From positions 1 to 10,596 of the forward strand of contig QIMB01000288.1 in the NCBI GenBank assembly GCA_003233615.1: a DNA stretch of 10,596 nucleotides, written 5' to 3'. Positions within the stretch are counted from its first letter, which is position 1; each line of letters opens with the position of its first letter. The DNA comes from Nitrospirota bacterium. GTDB lineage: Bacteria; Nitrospirota; Nitrospiria; Nitrospirales; UBA8639. Below are positions 1 to 6,488 of this stretch, piece after piece. The notes beneath the pieces were generated by a model. The model made no database searches and had not been told where the DNA came from. It saw nothing but the letters and a program-made list of their open reading frames with translations. The position numbers and the translations under genes were made by a program.

Positions 1-1
1 G

Positions 2-1459
2 TCTCAGCGCATGGTGTACGTGAGTCCGGCCTATGAACGCCTGTGGGGAGGAAATATAGATAAGCTGATAACTAATCATTTTGATTGGCTCACGGTTGTG
101 TCACTTGAAGATAGGACACGAGTTGAAAATCTCTTTTTGAAGCGTTTAGATGGGAGTAGCTTAGATATAGAATATCGGGTAAAGGGTCTCAATGATGATA
201 TTCGGTGGGTTCATCATCGAACATATCCTTTACAAAACTCTTCCGGGAAAGTGTCGCGGATTATCGGTTTAGCTCAGGATGTCACTGAACGAAAGAAATG
301 GGAAGAGGAACGCGTACGTGGAGCGAAACTAGAATCCTTGGGGCTATTGGCCGGTGGCCTAGCGCATGATTTTAATAATTTACTCACGGCTATATTAGGG
401 CAATTGTCTTTAGCAAAATATGAGATAGATGTCGAACATCCTCTTTTTACGAGGCTTGCCGAAGCTGAGCAAGCTTCCTTGCGTGCACAAGACATTGCAC
501 AGCAACTTCTAACATTTTCTAAAGGAGGCGATCCAGTTAAGAATATGGTGTCGTTGGAGAATATTTTGGAAGACAATGTTCAATTAGTTTTGTCAGGTTC
601 GAAGGTTCGTCCCGTCTTCACTATTACACAGGGTCTGTGGACTGTAAATATTGATAAAGGACAAATCTGTCAAGTGCTGCATAATCTTGTGATCAATGCA
701 CGACAAGCGATGGAACATGGAGGGGAGTGCTTTATTGAGGTCCGCAATGTTGGCAAAGAGGAGGGTGAAAGGCTATGTCTGAGTCAGCAACTAAATACTT
801 CCCATGACCAATGGGTTTTAATTTCTGTTCGGGATCAAGGTGTAGGTATCTCCACCGAAAATTTAGGTAAAGTCTTTGACCCATATTTTTCGACTAAATC
901 TACTGGGTCTGGTTTGGGCCTGGCAACATCATACTCTATTATTCGAAATCATGGTGGTACATTGTGGGCTGAGTCAGAAGTTGGAGTTGGAAGTCGATTT
1001 TCATTTCTCCTTCCTGCTGTTTCCACAGGAACAATAGCTTCCCTCCCTACGAAAAAAGAAATGAAATTTGGCCATGGACGCATTCTCATCATGGATGATG
1101 AAGTACAAATCAGAAAAGTGCTCGGGGAAATGGTTGAGGTCTGTGGGTATAGTTTTCATGCAGTTTCAGATGGTGAACAAGCCTTCAAGTCGTTCTGCCA
1201 GGCCCAAGAAAGCGGAGAACCGTTTTCTGCCGTGATATTAGATCTTACAATCCCTGGGGGGCTTGGAGGAAAAGAAGTGGTCAAGGATATGCTTTCTGTC
1301 GACTCGCATTTGCGTGCAATTGTTATCAGCGGGTACTCAAATGATCCCGTATTGGCAAATTATGAAGATTATGGGTTTAAAGGCCGTGTGGTAAAGCCCT
1401 TCAATCTCGTTGATTTAAGCATTGTTCTTAATTCTGTCATGCATGAATCCGTTTTGTAA
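2..1459 (+). CDS. PAS / histidine kinase / receiver hybrid sensor protein (5' end outside window)
   Basis: This is a hybrid two-component sensor that would autophosphorylate on histidine and pass phosphate to its own receiver. The frame is open to the left edge, and the residues before the first ATG (position 11) continue a PAS fold, so the true start lies outside the window. Counting from that ATG, there is the end of a PAS/PAC domain (about 1-97, ending in the PAC-like run IIGLAQDVTERK). The H-box GGLAHDFNNLL has His119 as phosphoacceptor. The HATPase domain has the N-box NLVINARQAM (225-234), G1 DQGVGI (275-280) and G2 GSGLGL (299-304). The C-terminal receiver (about 357-482) has acidic residues MDDE (361-364), phosphoacceptor Asp411, Ser440 and Lys462. 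All catalytic residues are present. The HDFNNLL type of H-box is typical of PAS kinases with a C-terminal receiver. There is no DNA-binding output domain, so a downstream phosphotransfer partner is expected. The signal sensed is unknown. Confidence 0.93.
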   Translation, partial: SQRMVYVSPAYERLWGGNIDKLITNHFDWLTVVSLEDRTRVENLFLKRLDGSSLDIEYRVKGLNDDIRWVHHRTYPLQNSSGKVSRIIGLAQDVTERKKWEEERVRGAKLESLGLLAGGLAHDFNNLLTAILGQLSLAKYEIDVEHPLFTRLAEAEQASLRAQDIAQQLLTFSKGGDPVKNMVSLENILEDNVQLVLSGSKVRPVFTITQGLWTVNIDKGQICQVLHNLVINARQAMEHGGECFIEVRNVGKEEGERLCLSQQLNTSHDQWVLISVRDQGVGISTENLGKVFDPYFSTKSTGSGLGLATSYSIIRNHGGTLWAESEVGVGSRFSFLLPAVSTGTIASLPTKKEMKFGHGRILIMDDEVQIRKVLGEMVEVCGYSFHAVSDGEQAFKSFCQAQESGEPFSAVILDLTIPGGLGGKEVVKDMLSVDSHLRAIVISGYSNDPVLANYEDYGFKGRVVKPFNLVDLSIVLNSVMHESVL

Positions 1460-1754
1460 GTTCATGCCATCTTCGAGTACGAATCTGGTGCATTCTAAAT
1501 GGATGGCTTATCACTGCCTTATTCTCCCGTTTTATTGTGGAATTTCTGACTGCGAATAATCGATCTCTATCCATACTTTTCTTGTGTTCTCACGATTGAG
1601 GTAGATGGTAGTAGATTTGAGTCGTCATCTTCGGTGCGACGCAATACCTGAGCTTCTACCGCTTGCGGGAAGCCTCAGCTCCCGTCATAGGAAGCTTTGT
1701 TACCTGGTTGTCTTCTTTTCAGGACGAGGCGTAGAATTTCAGACAATCAATTCT
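1460..1754. other. Intergenic stretch between convergent genes
   Basis: This stretch of about 295 bases separates the sensor kinase from the convergent methyltransferase gene. No convincing gene is seen; a 72-codon plus-strand frame starting at 1605 runs into the antisense of the methyltransferase and looks like chance. The only structure noticed is the imperfect hairpin at 1648-1678. No hairpin followed directly by a run of T was found for either gene. Confidence 0.5.
1648..1678. repeat. Imperfect 13-bp hairpin
   Basis: The arms CTGAG-CTTC-CCGC and GCGG-GAAG-CTCAG pair with a two-base loop, a TA bulge on the left arm and a single C bulge on the right. There is no following T-run, so it is a poor intrinsic terminator. 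It may be a palindromic repeat unit of the REP type or a processing or stability hairpin between two convergent genes. Only one copy was noticed in this window. Confidence 0.4.
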
Positions 1755-2705
1755 TTAGTTATTGATAACGAGAAACAGATTAATCCCTTCGGGTTCTTGT
1801 TCAATAGAAATGTTTTGATCTAGGACTCCACAGGATTTTGCAAGTTGTCGTAGTTCTTCTCTCGTACGATGTATCAGATTCCAGTTAAAGAGATCCATAT
1901 AGCCTCGAGAAGGGTTGTCTGTTGAAAAATTTCCAATGATGAGCTTGCCATTTTTTTTCAATGATGGAAGAAGTCGCTTGATCATTCGCTTAAATATTGA
2001 ATCGTTGAAATAGTCAAATAATCCGCCTGACCAGATGAGATTATAGGTTTTAGTTGTTGTGAAACGCAGCACGTTTTTATGGAAGAATTGGATATGCGAA
2101 AGAAAATTTTTGCACAGATTCATGGCAAATTTAATGGCTTGATGATCTTGTTCTACACAATCTATTTGAACGCCCTGTGCTCCTAAAGTGGAGAATGTTT
2201 CATGCATATCTCGACCGGGTCCGGAGGCCAGGTTTAGAATCTGGCAATTGTTTGGCGATTGATTCTTGGCTTTCCATACTTGATCGAGAAAAAACGAAAT
2301 GCGATTTCTGATGGCTTTTGTTGCTGTTTGATAATGTGAATAATGATCCCATTTCGCCAAATGTGGGTTTGAGGAGATATGGTAACTGTATATTTTCTCA
2401 ATAATCTTGAAATCTCCTGCATAGCCTAATGGCTTATGATAGGCCCATCCTTGAATAGTTTCTGGAGAAAGGGCGCCTCCAAAAGCTCCTCGTATTTGCT
2501 GGAACTGGTTATCTGAAAGCATGGATTTGCTATTATCTCCAGAAAAACATTGTAGTAGAGCGTTGAGCATCACATAATCTGATGGATCTGGGCCGCCTTT
2601 TTCTGATAAAGAGGAAATAAATCCATGAGTTTCATGAACAAGTTTTTCAATCTCATGTGAGCGTGTGGGGGCAAAACGAGAAAGTGGAATAGGTTGAGCG
2701 TACAT
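1755..2705 (-). CDS. Class I SAM-dependent methyltransferase (3-OH-PAME synthase-like family)
   Basis: This 316-residue protein has a Rossmann-type methyltransferase domain in its C-terminal half. Motif I is ILNLASGPGRD (residues 156-166). The acidic end of the second strand is DCVEQD (182-187). The post-motif region NLIWSGGLFDYF (222-233) and the stretch NPSRGYMDLFNWNLIHRT (264-281) match the family annotated as extracellular-factor 3-hydroxypalmitate methyl ester (PhcB-like) methyltransferases. The N-terminal half carries KPLGYAGDF (91-99), also seen in that family. The substrate cannot be read from the sequence, and quorum-signal synthesis is only a family-level hint. Many relatives carry an extra cyclic-nucleotide-binding domain, which is absent here. 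The ATG at 2705 is chosen over an in-frame TTG at 2738 because AGGAGA lies six bases before it. The gene stands alone and converges with the sensor kinase. Confidence 0.85.
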   Translation of the reverse strand: MYAQPIPLSRFAPTRSHEIEKLVHETHGFISSLSEKGGPDPSDYVMLNALLQCFSGDNSKSMLSDNQFQQIRGAFGGALSPETIQGWAYHKPLGYAGDFKIIEKIYSYHISSNPHLAKWDHYSHYQTATKAIRNRISFFLDQVWKAKNQSPNNCQILNLASGPGRDMHETFSTLGAQGVQIDCVEQDHQAIKFAMNLCKNFLSHIQFFHKNVLRFTTTKTYNLIWSGGLFDYFNDSIFKRMIKRLLPSLKKNGKLIIGNFSTDNPSRGYMDLFNWNLIHRTREELRQLAKSCGVLDQNISIEQEPEGINLFLVINN

Positions 2706-2711
2706 AGAAAA

Positions 2712-2717
2712 TCTCCT
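2712..2717 (-). promoter_or_regulatory. Shine-Dalgarno site that fixes the methyltransferase start
   Basis: On the minus strand AGGAGA is followed by six bases and then the ATG at 2705. This is a near-ideal ribosome binding site and decides against the longer TTG-initiated frame, in which it would be translated as codons. Confidence 0.8.
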
Positions 2718-3068
2718 AGATGAAATTGTGAAAGACAATACGCACGATTTATGAAAAAGGTGTTGGCCGGGAAAGAGAAATATGGCCTATTGAAGCAACG
2801 GAATGGAGTAGATGATTGTGTGTTTAGAAGAGTAGATGTAGCTTGGGGGATCCTACGAAGTAGGAAAATGTTAGAGAACACTCTTGAACCGGATTTCGTC
2901 CGCATGATAGGACAAAGACCCAGGAATGATGGTTAGTCTGTGAGAAGTTACGACGAGTCAAGGATCATTATGTATTCCTCCAAATTGGGGGTGAGAAAAG
3001 AACATTGTGGGGGACTGCTCTCATAAATTTAGGAATATAATGAATGACCCTGTGTAAAAACGGGAGAG

Positions 3069-3133
3069 TACCTGAAAAAGGTAAAACTGTCTACCGATGG
3101 CATGTTGCAGATTGGTAGCCATCAGCGGTCTGA
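3069..3133 (+). promoter_or_regulatory. Cluster of hairpins upstream of mutY, possible structured leader
   Basis: Perfect short stems follow one another. TACCT (3069-3073) pairs with AGGTA (3079-3083) across a GAAAA loop. CTACC (3091-3095) can pair with GGTAG (3114-3118). GATGGC (3096-3101) can pair with GCCATC (3118-3123). TCAG (3122-3125) can pair with CTGA (3130-3133). The second and third pairings cannot both form as simple stems, because they cross and share base 3118, which gives a switch-like appearance. No known riboswitch class was recognised. Short stems can arise by chance, so this is a weak call. Confidence 0.25.
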
Positions 3134-3221
3134 GGCTGAACATGAGTTATAGTGACACGTTGAGTTTTTGCTGAAATAAGGCTGCTACCTCATGTAGGAG
3201 TAGTGTGAAAGATCGGTTCTT

Positions 3222-3935
3222 ATGTCTGTGCCTAAAAAAGTAAAAAAAAATAGCAAGCCAAAGACAAGCTTTTCTGAGATTCAGAATATTCCCCTTTCAA
3301 AAAAGCGGAAATTTCAGAGGCGACTCCTGAAATGGTATGACGAGTGCGGTCGAGATCTTCCTTGGAGGAGGACAGAGGATCCTTATAAAATTTTAGTCTC
3401 TGAGGTAATGTTGCAGCAGACACAAGTTGATCGGGTGATTCCTAAATTTCATGAATTTTTGCAAAAATATCCGACAATTCAAGATCTTGCTGAGGCTTGC
3501 CCGGAGGACGTTCGAAAAACTTGGTCTCCCTTAGGCTATAACATTCGTCCCTATCGTCTTCATGGAATCGCCTGTGAGACGATGGAACGGTATGGAGGAA
3601 GCATTCCCAGCACAGAAGACGAGCTGTTGTCGATGAAGGGTATTGGCAGGTATACGGCTGGTGCCATTCGTTCCTTTGCGTTTCAGAAGGATGCCGCTAT
3701 TCTTGATACCAATGTCATGCGGGTTTTACATCGAATATTTATTGGGACCGGTGATCCTAAAAAACAAAAACCAATGTTGTGGATGCTTTCGGAAAAGCTG
3801 ATTCCTAAAGGAAAAGGGTATGATTTCAATCAAGCCTTAATGGATTTTGGGGCCATGGTCTGTACAGCACGAAAGCCTTTGTGTTTGCTCTGTCCGATGC
3901 GAAATATTTGCCAGACTGTTTCGCCTGATGAATGA
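3222..3935 (+). CDS. mutY: A/G-specific adenine DNA glycosylase, short form without C-terminal domain
   Basis: This base-excision repair enzyme is predicted to remove adenine mispaired with 8-oxoguanine. The 237-residue protein has a Lys-rich N-terminus and LPWR, then SEVMLQQTQV, whose Glu matches the catalytic Glu37 of E. coli MutY. It also has the helix-hairpin-helix MKGIGRYTAGAI and LDTNVMRV, whose Asp matches Asp138. A 4Fe-4S cysteine set in C-x6-C-x2-C-x5-C spacing closes the domain. Family members are usually about 350 residues with a NUDIX-like C-terminal domain that recognises 8-oxoG. This one stops right after the iron-sulfur motif. The usual LGYYxRA segment reads LGYNIRP, so the second Tyr (the DNA wedge in studied MutY) is Asn. 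A MIG-like T:G mismatch glycosylase, also short, is a possible alternative. It forms an operon with the overlapping NUDIX gene. The ribosome binding site is weak. Confidence 0.9.
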   Translation: MSVPKKVKKNSKPKTSFSEIQNIPLSKKRKFQRRLLKWYDECGRDLPWRRTEDPYKILVSEVMLQQTQVDRVIPKFHEFLQKYPTIQDLAEACPEDVRKTWSPLGYNIRPYRLHGIACETMERYGGSIPSTEDELLSMKGIGRYTAGAIRSFAFQKDAAILDTNVMRVLHRIFIGTGDPKKQKPMLWMLSEKLIPKGKGYDFNQALMDFGAMVCTARKPLCLLCPMRNICQTVSPDE

Positions 3936-4347
3936 CCATAGCCTAGAGGAATTACCCTTTATAGTCGTGGCTGCGGCAATTATCTATCACGAAGGGGAAA
4001 TCTTATTGACGAGAAGAAGGCTTCATGTTGATCAGGGGGGATTGTGGGAATTCCCTGGTGGTAAGCAAGAACCCGGTGAGATGTTAGAGCAGTGTGTGCA
4101 AAGAGAACTGAAAGAGGAAATCGATATAACGGTTGGGCTATTGCGGCCTTTCGCTGTTGTTCACCATTGCTATCCCCACAAAAAAGTTGAATTGCATTTT
4201 TTTACATGTTTACTGGATCAAGGAGTGCCAAAGGCTCTTGGATGTCTTGAGATGGCCTGGGTTTCTCCTCATGAATTAGGTTTTTATGAATTTCCGGCTG
4301 CAGATGAGTCGGTGTTACAGAAAATTCGTAACGACTTAGGTGGATAG
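3928..4347 (+). CDS. mutT: MutT-like NUDIX hydrolase (probable 8-oxo-dGTP diphosphatase)
   Basis: The 139-residue protein is predicted to hydrolyse oxidised nucleoside triphosphates such as 8-oxo-dGTP to the monophosphate, cleaning the nucleotide pool. It carries WEFPGGKQEPGE and then the rest of the NUDIX box with RELKEEIDI (residues 59-67). All metal-binding Glu residues are present, but the usual Gly near the end of the box is Asp66. A C-terminal FPAADESV resembles the MutT segment holding the base-binding Asn, with Asp in its place. The ATG at 3928 overlaps the end of mutY by eight bases and no ribosome site is visible, so translation is probably coupled. An intact NUDIX box shows this is an enzyme and not a detached MutY recognition domain, though the pairing with a MutY lacking that domain is suggestive. 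Another NUDIX substrate cannot be excluded. Confidence 0.85.
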   Translation: MNDHSLEELPFIVVAAAIIYHEGEILLTRRRLHVDQGGLWEFPGGKQEPGEMLEQCVQRELKEEIDITVGLLRPFAVVHHCYPHKKVELHFFTCLLDQGVPKALGCLEMAWVSPHELGFYEFPAADESVLQKIRNDLGG

Positions 4348-4587
4348 TCCGAAGCCTTTGAGGTAGCGAACCATGAGTCATCATCCAACATCAGTGCTGT
4401 ATGCGCGATATGACCTGTACAAGCTTGTGGTGACGGATGGCAGGAAACGGAAGCATGCCTTCTAAGGAAGAGCATTGAAAAGCCGTGTATGGAAAGCCAG
4501 ATGCATCGTTTGATGAGAGGCGTTGACCACTCGTATCTGCCGTGTGCCGTGGTAGGCGCGCGTGTCGAAACTTTCGCGAGTAGCTCT
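4348..4587. other. Intergenic stretch between convergent genes
   Basis: About 240 bases between the NUDIX gene and the terminator hairpin hold no recognisable gene. Short minus-strand frames here overlap the NUDIX gene and look like chance. Confidence 0.4.
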
Positions 4588-4620
4588 AAAAGACGATTAG
4601 TCCTTCTGTCCCGTCTTTTT
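4588..4620. terminator. Probable bidirectional intrinsic terminator
   Basis: AAAAGACG (4588-4595) pairs perfectly with CGTCTTTT (4612-4619) across a 16-base loop. It is followed by a T-run on the plus strand and, through the A-rich left arm, by TTTTAG on the minus strand. It sits between the convergent mutY-mutT operon and ppiC and includes the last codons and stop of ppiC. The stem has few GC pairs and the loop is long, so its strength is uncertain. Confidence 0.5.
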
Positions 4621-4875
4621 AATAATGTGGAAACCAAATTGAGTTTTAACGACTTGACTAACACTTCCGTGACTCATACGTTTGACCGCTTCTTCAAACG
4701 CTTTGACCATTTTGCCTGGACCAAACCATCCAAGATCACCACTTTTTGATTTGCTTGGACAAGTAGAGAATTCCTTCGCTAAGTCTCCAAATTTTGCCCC
4801 GCTTTTTAGGCGTTTTCTGAGTTCGTCAGCTAATCCTTTTTCTTTAATTAAAATATGGCTTGCTCTCCACTCCAT
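4597..4875 (-). CDS. ppiC: Stand-alone parvulin-type peptidyl-prolyl cis-trans isomerase
   Basis: The enzyme catalyses cis-trans isomerisation of peptide bonds before proline and assists folding. At 92 residues it is a single rotamase domain, almost the same length as E. coli PpiC (parvulin 10). Family marks are ASHILIKE near the start (His7), FGDLAKEFSTCPS (29-41, with Cys39), GDLGWFGPGKMVKAFE (46-61) and the closing TQFGFHII (78-85, with His83). There is no signal peptide or chaperone arm, so it should be cytoplasmic, unlike SurA or PrsA. GGGAG ends five bases before the ATG. Upstream lies a long gene-poor region, and the gene appears monocistronic. Its stop codon lies inside the probable terminator hairpin. 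Confidence 0.93.
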   Translation of the reverse strand: MEWRASHILIKEKGLADELRKRLKSGAKFGDLAKEFSTCPSKSKSGDLGWFGPGKMVKAFEEAVKRMSHGSVSQVVKTQFGFHIIKKTGQKD

Positions 4876-5152
4876 GTGTTCTCCCTTTCAATCCGATACT
4901 TCAATGCGGCAAAAGTATCCATTTCCAATCTACAGTATAAACGTTATGATTCTCTGTGCAAAAATGTCATCCTGGATTCAAACGAAAACAGGGTTAAGCA
5001 TAGGGCTGGTAAGTGAATTTTCGAGTGAACAAACAATTAGCAGAGAAGCTGTGGAGTGTCAATTGTGGCAATCAACAGTCTTCAAATCATGTGATGAACT
5101 ATGGTCGAACTTGGCAAATCGCCTTTCGCGTTCCGACCAATGCTATGACTTT

Positions 5153-5459
5153 TCTGTAGGGGTTGGAATAAGACGACGTCGTTCAGTTATGACAATGCGT
5201 TCATCAAGCTCGTGTTCCTCACCCAACCGTCTTGCCTGATCGAATGCTCCACGTCATTTCTTGGTTGGAGATGCTGCAGTCGTTGGCACATATCCTTCGC
5301 TCATATGAAGACATCCAGCCTTACCGCAGGACCGTCTCCCTGTGATGCAGGTGTTGAACCCGATCTATATCTTTGTCTCGATACAGATGTTTTCTCCCAG
5401 ACACTACATGCTTGGGAAAGATTATCCTGCAATGATGTCTTGACACCTCTCTGCCTGTA
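5153..5459 (-). pseudogene. Decayed reading frames, possibly a MerR-type regulator remnant
   Basis: Read on the minus strand, one frame contains SGRKHLYRDKDIDRVQHLHH, which resembles the segment after the first helix-turn-helix of MerR proteins (SGxRxYxxxDIxRV). It ends at a TAA at 5321-5323, resumes in the same frame as WMSSYERRICANDCS, then stops again. A second frame then gives a protein-like stretch, FDQARRLGEEHELDERIV, ending at a TAG near 5153. Two broken frames with coding-like character on one strand suggest a dead gene. The MerR assignment rests on one short motif and could be coincidence. A chance open frame is the main alternative. Confidence 0.3.
5440..5445 (+). promoter_or_regulatory. 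Consensus -35 box of the repressor gene
   Basis: TTGACA matches the sigma-70 -35 consensus exactly. With normal spacing the -10 region would fall at about 5462-5468, inside the palindrome, where no good TATAAT match is present (GTAACC or TAACCA). This would place the transcription start close to the ATG at 5477. The poor -10 keeps confidence low. Confidence 0.4.
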
Positions 5460-5478
5460 ATGTAACCATTGGTTACAT
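5460..5478. promoter_or_regulatory. Perfect 19-bp palindrome, probable auto-operator
   Basis: ATGTAACCATTGGTTACAT consists of two perfect 8-base arms around ATT. It overlaps the start codon of the LexA-like repressor and lies 14 bases behind the consensus -35 box. A dimeric HTH repressor bound here would cover the -10 region and the transcription start. Autoregulation is the usual pattern for LexA and cI-type repressors. No second copy was noticed in this window. Confidence 0.65.
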
Positions 5479-6019
5479 GTCGCCTGATTCCTTTCGTCAG
5501 ATTCGTCAGCGCCTGGGGATGACCCAAACTCAATTGGCTGAACGCCTTCGTATTACTCGCATGACCATTACCCGTTATGAATGCGGGATGCGGAGTATTC
5601 CTGGTGTGGTGGAGGCGATTCTTGCACAACTGGATTCTATTTCACAGATTCCAATGCTTGGAGTCGTGGCTGCTGGAAGTCCCATTGAACCCATTCTTCA
5701 AGCAGAGTTGGTGGATGTTCCACCATCTATGTTGCGAACTGGTGAGAATTTTGCGTTGCAGGTGAAAGGCGAGTCGATGCGGGACGAAGGGATTTTGCCA
5801 GGTGATCTCGTGATCGTCCATAAGCAAGGGTTCGCCAAGAACGGTCAGACAGTGGTGGCCTTAGTGAATCACGATGCCACGATTAAGAAATATTATCGGA
5901 AAGAAGAACATGTCGAATTGCATCCGGCGAATACAACAATGGTCCCAATTGTTGTGACACCATCAGATGAATTTGTGATTGAAGGGGTCGTGATTGGCGT
6001 GATTCGCTATTGTGACTGA
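5477..6019 (+). CDS. LexA-like self-cleaving repressor (Xre HTH plus S24 peptidase)
   Basis: This 180-residue repressor is expected to bind DNA as a dimer and to cleave itself when RecA filaments form during DNA damage. Residues 4-42 form an Xre/cI-type helix-turn-helix (MTQTQLAERLRITRMTITRYE), unlike the winged helix of classical LexA. The cleavage region reads GVVAAGSP with the scissile Ala66-Gly67. The S24 peptidase has nucleophile Ser100 in VKGESM and Lys137 in DATIKKY. All catalytic parts are present, so it should be functional. The ATG overlaps a perfect palindrome and has no Shine-Dalgarno, which suggests a leaderless transcript; no upstream in-frame start exists before a TGA at 5441. 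Directly behind it, beginning one base after the stop codon, lies a broken Y-family polymerase. That pairing is typical of SOS mutagenesis loci. A prophage-type repressor is the alternative, but no phage genes are seen. Confidence 0.88.
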   Translation: MSPDSFRQIRQRLGMTQTQLAERLRITRMTITRYECGMRSIPGVVEAILAQLDSISQIPMLGVVAAGSPIEPILQAELVDVPPSMLRTGENFALQVKGESMRDEGILPGDLVIVHKQGFAKNGQTVVALVNHDATIKKYYRKEEHVELHPANTTMVPIVVTPSDEFVIEGVVIGVIRYCD

Positions 6020-6488
6020 ATGCGATATGAAAAGAAAGAATGTGTGTTTGAGGATTGACCAAGACTTGGCTCATTAGAAGGGCTGTTATGTCTTCTGGCT
6101 TCTTTCTGTCATCATCTATGCTGGCAGCATCGCCTCAGACCCAAATTGCATTATCGTGATCAGCTCATGGTTCCTACTCATCCATTTTATCCACACCCGC
6201 AATTGGGAGGTTGAGATGTTTTCATCAACTCAGACATTATTTCGTCGCTGTTTCCAACGTCGCATTCGTATTCGCTCACTCATCATTCGTCGTAATAGCT
6301 TTTGCACTCCCCCTGAACAGCTGTTGCTCTTTCTACCACATGACTCGGACGATCCTCAGGTAAAAACTCGTCTCCATCGACTAGTATTAATTCTCGATCA
6401 CCTGCGCGACAGAATTGGCATAAAAATCCAGGCATGGAGGCGTTCACGCATGACTGTTCATTCAGATAAAATATCAAATACCCAATAG
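6020..6488 (+). pseudogene. Remnant of a Y-family translesion DNA polymerase (little finger domain only)
   Basis: Starting directly after the repressor stop, the frame at 6020 reads MRYEKKECVFED, a TGA (6056-6058), then continues through LEGLLCLLASF and RPKLHYRDQLMVPTHPF to a second TGA at 6212-6214. The reading then shifts by one base into the frame containing LFRRCFQRRIRIRSLIIRR, PPEQLLLFLP and LVLILDHLRDRIG, ending with TAG at 6486-6488. Joined, these match in order the C-terminal little finger region of DinB, UmuC or ImuB-type polymerases: the KLxYRD strand, the RRxRIRxL strand, the QLxLF motif and the final LDxLRDRxG helix. The palm, fingers and thumb with the catalytic acidic residues are missing. 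At least two stops, a frameshift and a large 5' deletion make it non-functional. Which Y-family branch it came from cannot be told. Confidence 0.7.

Larger units (their letters stand above)
2706..3221. other. Long divergent intergenic region
   Basis: About 515 bases separate the divergent methyltransferase and mutY genes. No credible gene is seen; the open frames here are short and show no protein-family resemblance. It holds a small perfect hairpin at 2851-2865 (TCCTAC, GAA loop, GTAGGA). A strong minus-strand ribosome binding site lies at 2977-2981, in front of a six-codon frame. A cluster of inverted repeats at 3069-3133 lies ahead of mutY. Promoters for both genes should be here, but none could be assigned with confidence. 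Confidence 0.5.
4876..5459. other. Gene-poor stretch with decayed coding remains
   Basis: No intact gene is seen in these roughly 580 bases. The part next to ppiC should contain its promoter, but no clear boxes were found. The right half carries minus-strand frames with protein-like character that are broken by stops and a frame change, described separately at 5153-5459. The long plus-strand frame starting at 4682 is largely antisense to ppiC and is not credible. Confidence 0.5.

Noticed and set aside
274..576. 100-codon minus-strand frame inside the sensor kinase
   Set aside because: It is a shadow of the kinase H-box region, which is clearly coding on the plus strand.
1630..1710. c-di-GMP (GEMM) riboswitch suggested by a GACGCAA word
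   Set aside because: The remaining conserved elements are missing and no downstream gene on the same strand would be controlled.
2706..2738. Longer methyltransferase start at TTG 2738
   Set aside because: AGGAGA six bases before ATG 2705 is a near-ideal ribosome site, and the extra 11 residues show no family resemblance.
2570..2905. 111-codon minus-strand frame at the start of the methyltransferase
   Set aside because: It overlaps the well-supported methyltransferase start in another frame and shows no family features.
3060..3140. Known riboswitch (c-di-GMP, glycine or guanidine type) before mutY
   Set aside because: Some short words recall these classes, but the conserved cores could not be lined up in order.
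4682..5239. 185-codon plus-strand open frame
   Set aside because: Its start lies antisense to ppiC, it has no ribosome site and its Ser-rich sequence resembles no known domain.
5321..5629. 102-codon minus-strand frame treated as a real gene
   Set aside because: Its first half is antisense to the LexA-like HTH; only its last part shows the MerR-like motif, so it was noted as a possible remnant.
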